A stretch of DNA of 64,000 bases from Arsenicicoccus cauae (GTDB lineage: Bacteria > Actinomycetota > Actinomycetes > Actinomycetales > Dermatophilaceae), in contig NZ_WLVL01000002.1 of NCBI RefSeq assembly GCF_009707125.1, forward strand, positions 38,056 through 102,055. Reading direction: 5' to 3'. This document shows, in pieces, positions 56,591 through 63,938 of this stretch; positions within the stretch are counted from its first letter, which is position 1, and the number at the start of each line of letters is the position of its first letter. The position numbers and the translations under genes were made by a program. The notes below the pieces were generated by a model that was not told where the DNA came from, ran no database searches, and saw nothing but the letters and a program-made list of their open reading frames with translations.

Positions 56591-57181
56591 ATGAGCACCA
56601 GCGCCTCCGCGGACCCCTCGAGCGACCAGCAGCGTCCGCCCCGGCGCAACCCGCACATGATGGGGACCTTTGCGTCGATGGTGCTGTCGACGATCGTGGT
56701 GGCCACGGTGGTGCTCGCGTTCTTCGCCCTCGTGGCGCGGCCCGACACGGTGGCCCGACCCAGCGTCGACGTGCCGTCGGTCGTGACCGAGGCCCGCCGC
56801 AGCACGGGCTGGCAGCTGTCTCAGCTCGAGGGGCTGGGGGAGGGGTGGGCCGCCAACTCCGCCCGGCTCGAGCCCGAGGCCGACGGTCTGCGCACGTGGC
56901 ACGTGGGCTACGTGCGGGAGGGTGGCGAGCAGGAGTACGTCGCCCTGGACCAGACCGCCAAGGCGACCGACGGCTGGGTCACCGCGCAGCTCAAGGGTCG
57001 CGCGGCGGCGGGGGCCATGTCGGTGGGTGGCGTGCCGGTCGACAGCTACACCGACCCGAGCAACGGTGCCTGCACCCTGGTGCGTCGCGGTGGCGACGGC
57101 CTGACCACCGTCCTCGAGTCGACCGGCTCGTGCGCCGTCGCCGCCGCGCGCGCCGCCAAGATGTCGCCCGCGTTGCGCTGA
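56591..57181 (+). CDS. DUF4245 family membrane-anchored protein
   Basis: A protein of 196 residues with an N-terminal cytoplasmic stretch, one membrane segment (MVLSTIVVATVVLAFFALVA, about 30-49) and an external DUF4245 domain. The function is unknown. The family is actinobacterial and usually lies near the xse genes, as here. ATG 56591 is divergent from the kinase gene. Confidence 0.85.
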   Translation: MSTSASADPSSDQQRPPRRNPHMMGTFASMVLSTIVVATVVLAFFALVARPDTVARPSVDVPSVVTEARRSTGWQLSQLEGLGEGWAANSARLEPEADGLRTWHVGYVREGGEQEYVALDQTAKATDGWVTAQLKGRAAAGAMSVGGVPVDSYTDPSNGACTLVRRGGDGLTTVLESTGSCAVAAARAAKMSPALR

Positions 57182-57268
57182 CTCCCGCCCCCCGCCTTCT
57201 CCCGCCGACTGGTCAGTTTCGGACGCGGCCTCTTCTGACCGGTCGGCTCGCGCGCCTAGGGTGAGTCC

Positions 57269-57538
57269 ATGGCCGACCTGACCCCCGCGAGCACCGACCG
57301 TCCGATCGAGGACCTGACCTACGAACAGGCCCGCGACGAGCTGGTGACCATCGTGTCGCAGCTCGAGGCGGGGCAGCTGCCGCTCGAGGACAGCCTGCGC
57401 CTGTGGGAGCGGGGCGAGGCGCTGGCCGCGCGCTGCTCCACGTGGCTGGACCAGGCGGAGGCGCGACTGTCGGGCGACACGCCGGGGCCGACCCAGCCTC
57501 GGGGTCCGGTCGAGCCTGAGGACGACGACGAGTCCTGA
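57269..57538 (+). CDS. xseB: Exodeoxyribonuclease VII small subunit
   Basis: A protein of 89 residues with the conserved LTYEQARDELVTIVSQLEAGQLPLE helix and the DSLRLWERGEALAARC segment. It partners XseA in single-strand DNA degradation. TAGGGT (57257-57262) ends 6 nt before ATG 57269, indicating a leaderless mRNA. It is convergent with xseA; the usual actinobacterial order is xseA-xseB on one strand. Confidence 0.92.
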   Translation: MADLTPASTDRPIEDLTYEQARDELVTIVSQLEAGQLPLEDSLRLWERGEALAARCSTWLDQAEARLSGDTPGPTQPRGPVEPEDDDES

Positions 57539-57600
57539 CCCGCTGCCCTGACCAGGCCCGTCACCCCTCCGCCCCACCCAGCCCCCCCCTCCACGACGTG

Positions 57601-57640
57601 CGGGTTTGGTCCAAGCATCGTGGACGAGACCCTCATGATC
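57601..57640. repeat. Second copy of a dispersed hairpin element
   Basis: Bases 57621-57640 are the inverse of 45598-45617 with 18 of 20 identical (TGAGGGTCT core). They pair with GGGTTTGGTCCA (57603-57614) to form a hairpin between the convergent xseB and xseA. It may serve as their terminator. Confidence 0.5.
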
Positions 57641-57711
57641 GCCGGAGGCGGCGAGCAGGTGAGGCGGCGAGACGGAGCCTGTCCGGAGGTGACCAGTCGG
57701 CAGGGGAGGGG

Positions 57712-58944
57712 TCAGCCGAGGACGCGGACGCCGAAGTCGCCCGTCGCCACCCGCACCCGCAGCAGCTCCTCGGGCTCCACGTCGTCGCGCTCCAGGACGA
57801 CCGACCCGTCCCGGTGCTGCACCACGGCGTAGCCGCGCTCCAGCGTCCCCAGGGGTGACAGCGCCCGCAGCCGTCCGGCCAGCCCGTCGAGGCGCGCCTG
57901 GTCGCGGTGGATCCCCGCCTCGATGCGCCGGGTGACCCGGTCGAGCAGGGCTCCCAGCTCGGTGCGCCGTTGGTCGACCAGCGTCACGGGCTGCGCCAGC
58001 ACCGGCCGGGACCGTATGGCGGACAGGCCGCGCCGCTCGCGTTCGACATACTGCAGCAGTGCGCGCTCGATCCGCCGGCGCGCGACCGCCACGACCTCCT
58101 GCTGCTCGGCCAGGTCGGGCACGACGCGCTTGCCCGCGTCGGTCGGGGTGGAGGCCCGCCAGTCGGCGACGTGGTCGAGCAGGGGCGTGTCCTCGTGGTG
58201 GCCGATGGCGCTGACGACCGGTGTCAGGCAGTCCGCGACGCAGCGCACGAGCGCCTCGTTGCTGAACGGCAGCAGGTCCTCCACCGAGCCGCCGCCGCGC
58301 GCGACGACGATGACGTCGACCTCGCGGTGGGCGTCGAGCTCGCGCACGGCCGCGCTGACCTCGGCGACCGCGTTGGCGCCCTGCACCGCCACCTGGCGGA
58401 TCTCGAACTGCGTTGCGGGCCAACGGCGCAGGGCGTTCTGCACGACGTCGTGCTCGGCCTGCGAGGCGCGCCCGCAGACCAGCCCCACCCGTCGCGGCAG
58501 GAACGGCAGCGGCCGCTTGCGCGACGCGTCGAAGAGTCCCTCGGAGCGCATCACGGTCTTGAGGTGCTCGAGGCGGGCCAGCAGCTCGCCGACCCCGACG
58601 GCCCGCAGCTGGCGACCTTCGAGCTGCAGCGTGCCGCGCTTGGTCCAGAACGTCGGCCTCGCCTGGACCACGACCCGGGCCCCGCTCGACAGCGGTGCCG
58701 GCATACGGTCCAGGGCCTGGCTCGGCAAGGTCACGGTGAGCGACATGTCGACGTCCGGGTCGCGCAGCGTGAGGAAGGCGAGTCCCGCCCCAGGCCGCCG
58801 GTTGAGCTGGACGACCTGCCCCTCGACCCACAGGCCGGACATCTTGTCGACGTAGTCCGCGATCTTCATCGATAGCACCCGCACCGGCCACGGCTGCTCG
58901 GCGGTGGTCTGGTTGGCGCGTTCGGGCAGGTCGGGGCCGGGCAT
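57712..58944 (-). CDS. xseA: Exodeoxyribonuclease VII large subunit
   Basis: The catalytic subunit, 410 residues from ATG 58944. It has an N-terminal OB-fold (EQPWPVRVLSMKIADYVDKM, LWVEGQVVQLNRR), the nuclease core with ARGGGSVEDLLPFSNEA and SAIGHHEDTPLLDHVADWRASTPTDA, and the C-terminal coiled-coil ending LGTLERGYAVV. GTG 59028 would add 28 unconserved residues. It is divergent from ispH. Confidence 0.92.
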   Translation of the reverse strand: MPGPDLPERANQTTAEQPWPVRVLSMKIADYVDKMSGLWVEGQVVQLNRRPGAGLAFLTLRDPDVDMSLTVTLPSQALDRMPAPLSSGARVVVQARPTFWTKRGTLQLEGRQLRAVGVGELLARLEHLKTVMRSEGLFDASRKRPLPFLPRRVGLVCGRASQAEHDVVQNALRRWPATQFEIRQVAVQGANAVAEVSAAVRELDAHREVDVIVVARGGGSVEDLLPFSNEALVRCVADCLTPVVSAIGHHEDTPLLDHVADWRASTPTDAGKRVVPDLAEQQEVVAVARRRIERALLQYVERERRGLSAIRSRPVLAQPVTLVDQRRTELGALLDRVTRRIEAGIHRDQARLDGLAGRLRALSPLGTLERGYAVVQHRDGSVVLERDDVEPEELLRVRVATGDFGVRVLG

Positions 58945-59111
58945 GCTCCTGAGCGTATGACGCCCCGCCGCCACCCGGGGCGACGCCTGGGACGACGGCG
59001 CGCGCGTGTCGGGGTCCCCGGTCGCCACTGTCAGGGCGCCTCCACGATCTGCGGGTCGCCACCCGAAGATCTCTGCCTACGCCGAGTCAGGGGTGGCCCA
59101 GGCGACTCGCC

Positions 59112-59126
59112 TAGACTTGCCGGGTG
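59112..59126 (+). promoter_or_regulatory. Leaderless promoter of ispH
   Basis: TAGACT (59112-59117) ends 6 nt before GTG 59124, so transcription should begin at or next to the start codon. Confidence 0.5.
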
Positions 59127-60131
59127 ACTGACTTGCAGACTGACCACAAGCGCGTGCTCCTCGCCGCCCCGCGCGGCTACTGCGCCGGCGTCGACCGCGC
59201 GGTCGTGACGGTGGAGAAGGCGCTCGAGCTCTACGGCCCTCCCGTCTATGTGCGCAAGCAGATCGTCCACAACAAGCACGTCGTCTCCACGCTGGAGAAG
59301 CGCGGTGCGATCTTCGTCGACGAGACGCAGGAGGTGCCCGAGGGCGCCACCGTCGTCTTCAGCGCCCACGGCGTCGCGCCGGTCGTGCACGACGAGGCGT
59401 CCCGGCTGCAGCTCAAGACCATCGACGCCACCTGCCCGCTGGTCACCAAGGTCCACCGCGAGGCCGTCCGGTTCGCCGGGGAGGACTACGACATCCTGCT
59501 CATCGGCCACGAGGGGCACGAGGAGGTCGTGGGCACGAGCGGCGAGGCCCCCGAGCACATCACGATCGTCGACAACCCCGACGCCGTGGAGCACGTGACG
59601 GTGCGCGACCCCGACAAGGTCGTCTGGCTCTCGCAGACCACGCTGTCCGTCGACGAGACCATGGAGACGGTGCGCCGGCTCCGCGAGAAGTTCCCCAACC
59701 TGCAGGACCCGCCGAGCGATGACATCTGCTATGCCACGCAGAACCGCCAGCTCGCCGTCAAGCAGATGGCCCCCGACACCGACCTGATGATCGTGGTCGG
59801 CTCGCGCAACTCCTCCAACTCGGTGCGTCTGGTCGAGGTCGCGGTGGAGCACGGCGCTCAGGCTGGGTACCTCGTGGACTACGCCGACGAGATCGACGAG
59901 GCCTGGCTCGAGGGCGTGGCGACGGTGGGCGTGACCAGCGGCGCGAGCGTGCCGGAGGTGCTGGTGCGCGACGTGCTCGACTGGCTGGCGGCGCGGGGGT
60001 ATGCCGACGTGAAGCCCGTCGTGGCGGCCGAGGAGTCGCTGCTGTTCGCCCTGCCCATGGAGCTCCGCAAGGAGCTCAAGGCGCGCGGCCAGTCCGACAA
60101 GATGCGGCACGACGCCGGCTCCCTGCACTGA
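59124..60131 (+). CDS. ispH: 4-hydroxy-3-methylbut-2-enyl diphosphate reductase
   Basis: The last enzyme of the MEP isoprenoid pathway, giving IPP and DMAPP; 335 residues. The [4Fe-4S] cysteines are Cys20 ([11 protein letters not shown]), Cys104 ([11 protein letters not shown]) and Cys202 ([11 protein letters not shown]). The catalytic TQNRQ and [11 protein letters not shown] motifs are present. The start is GTG 59124. It is divergent from xseA, the usual arrangement. Confidence 0.96.
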   Translation: MTDLQTDHKRVLLAAPRGYCAGVDRAVVTVEKALELYGPPVYVRKQIVHNKHVVSTLEKRGAIFVDETQEVPEGATVVFSAHGVAPVVHDEASRLQLKTIDATCPLVTKVHREAVRFAGEDYDILLIGHEGHEEVVGTSGEAPEHITIVDNPDAVEHVTVRDPDKVVWLSQTTLSVDETMETVRRLREKFPNLQDPPSDDICYATQNRQLAVKQMAPDTDLMIVVGSRNSSNSVRLVEVAVEHGAQAGYLVDYADEIDEAWLEGVATVGVTSGASVPEVLVRDVLDWLAARGYADVKPVVAAEESLLFALPMELRKELKARGQSDKMRHDAGSLH

Positions 60132-60147
60132 CGACCCGCGCGCCGGG

Positions 60148-60294
60148 GTGGTGGCCGCCGATGACATGATCCTCGACGTCGAGGACGCCGCGGACGCCGG
60201 ATCCCTGCGGGTGGGGGGCGAGATCGCGTTCTACCCCGACTACGCCGCGCTGCCGGCGCTGTCGACCAGCCCGTTCGTCGACAAGGTGGTCGTC
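60148..60294 (+). pseudogene. C-terminal remnant of an alanine/ornithine racemase-like gene
   Basis: About 49 codons between ispH and alr encode AADDMILDVEDAADAGSL, then VGGEIAFYPDYAALPALSTS and PFVDKVV. This resembles the C-terminal end of PLP-dependent YhfX/Orr-type racemases (pattern DHLILDVED...VGD.I.F...YAALL..MTSPYVEK). The rest of such a gene is absent and the original stop is lost. It looks like a deletion remnant. Recognition is from memory of the family pattern. Confidence 0.45.
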
Positions 60295-60332
60295 GGGGGA
60301 CCCAGGGCGTATCCCCCGGGCCTGGCGTGTGG

Positions 60333-60347
60333 GATAACGGACCCATG
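60333..60347 (+). promoter_or_regulatory. Leaderless promoter of alr
   Basis: GATAAC (60333-60338) ends 6 nt before ATG 60345. This supports ATG 60345 over GTG 60327, which would lie upstream of the -10. Confidence 0.45.
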
Positions 60348-61484
60348 CTGTACGCGACGCGAGCCGAGGTCGACCTGGGCGCCATCCGCTCCAACATCGA
60401 GGGTGTGCGGGAGGCGGTGGGGCCGGACCGTGCGGTGCTGGTGGCGGTCAAGGCCGACGCCTACGGCCATGGCGCCGTGGCCGTCTCCCGGATGATCCAG
60501 GCGAGCGGGTGCGCCGACTGGCTGGGGGTCGCGACCGTGCCCGAGGCGCTCGAGCTGCGCGCCGCCGGCATCACCTTGCCGATCCTCAAGCTGTCGCACT
60601 GCTTCCCCGGCGCCGAGATGGAGGCGGCGATCGCGGCCGACGTGGTCACGGCCTGCCCGTCCCGCGACAACGCGGACGCTCTCCAGGCAGCGGCCGAGCA
60701 GGTCGGGCGGCCCGCCCGGGTGCACCTCAAGGTCGACACCGGTATGGCGCGCATCGGGGTGCCGGCAGGCGACGCGGCGGCGCTCGCGGCATACGTCGAG
60801 AGCCTGTCGCTGGTGCGCCTCGAGGGCGCGTTCACCCACATGCCGGTCGCGGACACGGCCTCGCAGGACGCGTTCACCGAGGAGCAGGTGGCGAGCTTCG
60901 TCCGTGTCGCCGCGCAGGTGCAGGATGCCCTCGGCCGCCGCCTGGAGCACGTTCATGCCGCGAACTCCGGTGGTGTGCTGGGGCACTCGTCGTCCTGGCT
61001 GACGATGGTGCGGCCGGGGATCATGGCCTACGGCTACTACCCGGACGCGTCGACGCCCCGCACCATCACGCTGCGGCAGGCCATGCGCTGGGTCACGCGG
61101 GTGAGCTTCGTCAAGCAGGTGGCGGCGGGCACGACCGTCGGCTACGGCCGGACCTGGTCCAGCGACGAGGACCGCTGGATCGCGACGATGCCCGTGGGTT
61201 ATGCCGACGGCTACAACCGGCTGCTGTCCAACCGGGGACGCGTGCTGGTGGGTGGGGCCTCCTACCCCATCGCCGGCCGGGTGTGCATGGACCAGACGAT
61301 GATCGACGTCGGCCCCGCGTCCGAGCCCTGCCCCGTGTCCGTCGGCGACGAGGTGGTGCTGCTGGGTCGGTCCGGTGATGAGGTCATCACCACGGACGAG
61401 ATGGCCGAGCTCCTCGGCACCATCACCTACGAGGTGACCTGCGACATCGCCAGGCGCGTGGAGCGGACCTATCGCGAGGCCTGA
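60345..61484 (+). CDS. alr: Alanine racemase
   Basis: Makes D-alanine for peptidoglycan; 379 residues. PLP is bound by Lys36 in AVKADAYGHG, and the second catalytic base is Tyr267 in TVGYGRTW. The C-terminal domain contains GRVCMDQTMIDVG and ends ITYEVTCDIARRVERTY. ATG 60345 is chosen from homologues and the promoter signal. It does not form part of the usual tsaE/tsaB cluster within this window. Confidence 0.95.
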   Translation: MLYATRAEVDLGAIRSNIEGVREAVGPDRAVLVAVKADAYGHGAVAVSRMIQASGCADWLGVATVPEALELRAAGITLPILKLSHCFPGAEMEAAIAADVVTACPSRDNADALQAAAEQVGRPARVHLKVDTGMARIGVPAGDAAALAAYVESLSLVRLEGAFTHMPVADTASQDAFTEEQVASFVRVAAQVQDALGRRLEHVHAANSGGVLGHSSSWLTMVRPGIMAYGYYPDASTPRTITLRQAMRWVTRVSFVKQVAAGTTVGYGRTWSSDEDRWIATMPVGYADGYNRLLSNRGRVLVGGASYPIAGRVCMDQTMIDVGPASEPCPVSVGDEVVLLGRSGDEVITTDEMAELLGTITYEVTCDIARRVERTYREA

Positions 61485-61498
61485 GTCTTGGATGGTGA

Positions 61499-61519
61499 CC
61501 CACCGTCGCCCTCGGTGGG
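61499..61519 (+). terminator. Terminator-like hairpin after alr
   Basis: CCCACCG and CGGTGGG pair around TCGCCCT, 15 bases after the alr stop. The stem is short (7 bp) with no U-tract. Confidence 0.5.
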
Positions 61520-61835
61520 GCGAGGCGGCCCAGCCACCTCGGCTCGCGTGAGCACTGCGTCCTGCCAGGTGACCGTGCGTGAGAGCAGGTGTGGCTGTGG
61601 GCCATGCGCGGCGTCAGGAGGGTTGCCGGGTGTGGTCCACCCTCCTGACGATCGGTAGGCGGCAACCCGGCGGATCGTCGAGTCGTGCGCGTCCTTGGCG
61701 AGCATGCCGTGCCCGGCCATGCCTGGGCACAGCTCGTAGCCCCTCATGTGGTGCGGGTCGATGTCGAGGCGGACCGATGCGCCGCGCACCCGCGCCTCCC
61801 GCACGCCGTGCTGCCCGGCACAGGCTCATTCCGGA
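61520..61835. other. Gene-poor stretch with degenerate coding traces
   Basis: No convincing gene. On the minus strand a frame from ATG 61804 has GC-biased codons for about 50 residues (RLDIDPHHMRGYELCPGMAG, AKDAHDSTIRRVAAYR) and then degenerates toward 61469, where it runs into the alr terminator and the end of alr. It may be a fragment of a lost gene. No family is recognised. Confidence 0.3.
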
Positions 61836-61928
61836 CCGGGCTCGCGTGCGGCTGCGGTAGAGCTCGCGGGTCAGCCCCACGGCGATCTGGCCGTTCGCGC
61901 CGAGAACGGTCTGCATCAGGATCCCCAT
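61836..61928 (-). pseudogene. N-terminal remnant of a NAD-dependent epimerase gene
   Basis: From ATG 61928 (or 61916) on the minus strand the frame encodes MQTVLGANGQIAVGLTRELY, matching the beta-alpha-beta nucleotide-binding start of NAD-dependent epimerase/dehydratases (GxxGxxA). After about 27 residues similarity stops and the frame turns into Arg-rich sequence. The gene body is missing. Confidence 0.45.
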
Positions 61929-62057
61929 GTCTGTCGTGCGGGCTGGGACCTACCGCTGCTGCGGCGGTGTCGCAGACGTGGGCGACGACGCGCCGCCCAC
62001 GCCCGGGCATTCTGTAGCAGACTGAGGTCGCCGATCACGCGGACGAAAGGACTGATC

Positions 62058-62210
62058 ATGAGCGTTCCCACCGATGCGGTGTTCGAGATCCCCGAGGACG
62101 GGGACAACGAGGGCGCCCGGCCCCAGGAGGGCGGCGAGCACGAGGCTTACGTGGACGAGAGCAACGTCCCCCACCCTCACCGCGAGGCGGCGGACGACCC
62201 GTCCGTCTGA
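62058..62210 (+). CDS. Small acidic hypothetical protein (50 aa)
   Basis: ATG 62058 follows GAAAGG at a spacing of 8 nt. The product MSVPTDAVFEIPEDGDNEG... is very acidic (many Asp and Glu), hydrophilic, probably disordered and without cysteines. The good ribosome binding site and clean stop argue that it is real. Its function is unknown. Confidence 0.55.
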   Translation: MSVPTDAVFEIPEDGDNEGARPQEGGEHEAYVDESNVPHPHREAADDPSV

Positions 62211-62496
62211 CCCTGCGACCTCTGGGACGATCTGGTCCGTTTTCCGCTACTTCGGAATATCTTTGGTCAACTCCGGTTGACTCGATCTACACGGAGATCG
62301 GCTGGCTGCCGATGTCGCCACTGTACCGGTTGTCTCGGGTCACCTCGGCCTCGCTCGCGCCGTACGTTATGGGATTTCGATCGGCGCTAGCGGCGGCCGG
62401 ACGTTCGCATGGCGAGACGCGCCCGAAAGAGTTTTCACCGCTGGGTGTCGCTGGTTGTCTTCTGTTGTCTCGCACTGTCTTCGACCAGTTCGGAGT
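62211..62496. other. Non-coding, less GC-rich stretch left of the palindrome array
   Basis: No supported gene. Composition is more AT-rich than the rest of the window near 62240-62290. Two small hairpins are present: GTCAAC/GTTGAC around TCCG (62266-62281) and ATCGGC/GCCGAT around TGGCT (62297-62313). Open frames exist on both strands but lack GC-biased codon use and known motifs. Confidence 0.4.
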
Positions 62497-62980
62497 CGCC
62501 GATGCCGGGCCGGATTCGGCGGTTGACATCGGCTCAGACAGGGCGCACCTTCGATGGGTGGACACCCACGCTGTCATCGCCTCGCCGACGCCGGTCGGGG
62601 CGGACGGTGCCGCCGAATCAGCGGGACCGGTGACGGCATTGTCGGAAGTCCACGGTGCCGGGGACTCCCCGGCGCCAGCGGTGGTGGTGACTCCCCACCA
62701 CCGTGACGAGTTGCCCGGTGCCGCTGCCGCGGCGGCACCGTCGATGGTGCCGAGGACTCCTCGGCACCGGTCCCGGCGAGTCGCCGGATCCGCGTTTGAG
62801 CGGGTCGACACGGTCGTCCTGATTCGGGACCAGCGTGCGGTCCCGGCCCGGGGCCGGGACGGCATTCCCCCAGGTCACGCCGGCCGTGCCGAATCAGCAC
62901 CACCGTTCGTAACGTGCAGGTCGCACGGTCCCGCACCGGGTACGGGACCGGAGGAGCCGGTGTCCTCCCGGGACACCGGC
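62497..62980. repeat. Array of about twelve 25-bp palindromes (11-nt arms, 3-nt centre)
   Basis: Units at 62497, 62605, 62653, 62679, 62716, 62745, 62768, 62811, 62838, 62881, 62926 and 62956 are each 25 bp long with 8 to 11 of 11 arm positions paired. Arms differ from unit to unit but many begin CGGT and end ACCG. Centres fall in two main sets: ACT/AGT (units at 62653, 62679, 62745, 62768) and AAT/ATT within CCGAATCAG (62605, 62811 inverted, 62881). Others have CGG, CCG, CCC or GGC. Gaps range from an overlap to about 80 bp. The last unit ends 4 bp from the stop of the following minus-strand gene. No CRISPR, integron or REP structure fits. Confidence 0.75.
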
Positions 62981-62984
62981 ATGG

Positions 62985-63938
62985 TCATCCGGCCTGCTGC
63001 GCAACATGTGAGCGCGTGACCAGTTCGCCGCGGAGAGTGTCGATCCTGCGGACCCACGAAGGCCACACGATTTCGAGCGACTCGAAGTCTTCGTCGTGAC
63101 CATCGACCATGACGACCCCGTCGCTCGCGTCGGCGTCCCAAAAGGCCACCGAGCTGCCGTTACCTTCGAACCGAATCCGCCAATACGAGCCGGGATGATC
63201 GGCGAAGGTGGCCGCCACAACGACCCGACCGAGCATCTCGGTGGCGAGCGCCGGGGTGAGACCGGGCAGCGTTGAGGTCACGACGAATGTGGTCGCGTCG
63301 TAGTTTGCCCGGGCTCGACGGACGGTCTCAGTTCGCCAGTGGACCGAACCTCGCGCGATCCCGTGGACGCCCACGACAACGTCGAGAATCTCGCTCGGCC
63401 CGTGCGGCGACGCCGCGCGGGCCAGGGAATCCAGCAGCCCGCCCGCCATCTCGGCAGCGCCAGCTGCCTCCTCCAGCAGTTCGATGTCAAGGCCGAAGTC
63501 GTCGACCACAAGTAGGTGTTGTGCCAACTCTCGCAGTCGTGCGACATCCTCACCCGATGCGGGTCGGTCCGCAGCAGCAGCGAGCCCACGAACCGTGGCG
63601 ACCTTCGCGTGGCCGTCCCGCAGGACCTGCCGTACGACGTCGGCGGTTTCCTCGTCGAGGTCCGCACCAGTGCCCGCGGTTCCGGGTCTGCCCCATAGGA
63701 ATGCCCACGTCGCCAGCTGGGCACCCAGCGCAACCGAAGGCGAGACCGCGTTCCGTTCCAGCAATCGAGCGAGGAGGTGGTTGAAGATGATCGCGTTGGT
63801 CGCTGCCGGAACGGGTCCGAGTTCCTCGATGAAGCCCGAGTCTGCAAGTGCCTCGGAATAGCGGCGGGAGAATGTAAGAGTCCCGTGGAGTGGTGGGGTT
63901 TGGGGAGTGGGTGTGGCTCCCTGACGTAGAGGGGTCAT
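62985..63938 (-). CDS. Unrecognised protein (317 aa)
   Basis: ATG 63938 gives a 317-residue protein; the frame stays open to 63989. After a Pro/Thr-rich start comes a mostly helical part (NAIIFNHLLARLLERNAVSP, VALGAQLATWAFLWG, DLDEETADVVRQVLRDGHAK). An alpha/beta part follows (FVVTSTLPGLTPALATEMLG, SYWRIRFEGNGSSVAFWDAD, SLEIVWPSWVRRIDTLRGEL). No nuclease, ATPase or helix-turn-helix motif is seen. Codon use is less GC-biased than in neighbours, which suggests acquisition. It may be the 3' part of a larger gene. The palindrome array begins 4 bp after its stop, so a transcript reading on would contain the hairpins. Confidence 0.55.
   Translation of the reverse strand: MTPLRQGATPTPQTPPLHGTLTFSRRYSEALADSGFIEELGPVPAATNAIIFNHLLARLLERNAVSPSVALGAQLATWAFLWGRPGTAGTGADLDEETADVVRQVLRDGHAKVATVRGLAAAADRPASGEDVARLRELAQHLLVVDDFGLDIELLEEAAGAAEMAGGLLDSLARAASPHGPSEILDVVVGVHGIARGSVHWRTETVRRARANYDATTFVVTSTLPGLTPALATEMLGRVVVAATFADHPGSYWRIRFEGNGSSVAFWDADASDGVVMVDGHDEDFESLEIVWPSWVRRIDTLRGELVTRSHVAQQAG

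Larger units (their letters stand above)
57204..57701. repeat. 12-bp inverted repeat flanking xseB
   Basis: GCCGACTGGTCA (57204-57215) and its exact inverse TGACCAGTCGGC (57690-57701) bracket a 474-bp segment that contains only xseB. A further partial inverse, CTGACCGGTCGGC, is at 57235-57247. The halves match those of the element at 37746-37783. Confidence 0.6.

Noticed and set aside
55559..59062. A 1167-codon minus-strand frame spanning the kinase gene and the region opposite xseB and xseA.
   Set aside because: Only its last 306 codons are a real protein (PfkB). The upstream part has Arg/Gly/Pro-rich shadow composition and runs through xseA in the wrong frame.
62497..62980. CRISPR array.
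   Set aside because: The units are not identical, spacing ranges from overlap to about 80 bp, and there are no cas genes.
62497..62980. Telomere of a linear replicon, since Streptomyces telomeres also consist of packed palindromes with 3-nt loops.
   Set aside because: The array is internal, followed by coding sequence on the right, with no end-protection genes in view. Kept only as an analogy.
62497..62980. Integron attC sites or REP elements with a RAYT transposase.
   Set aside because: No integrase or RAYT gene is visible, unit length is too short for attC, and there is no conserved GTAG/CTAC or GTTRRRY-type signature.
62312..63019. A 235-codon plus-strand frame over the palindrome array.
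   Set aside because: It crosses twelve palindromes, lacks a ribosome binding site and GC-biased third positions, and has no recognisable domain. The inverted-repeat structure explains the sequence better.
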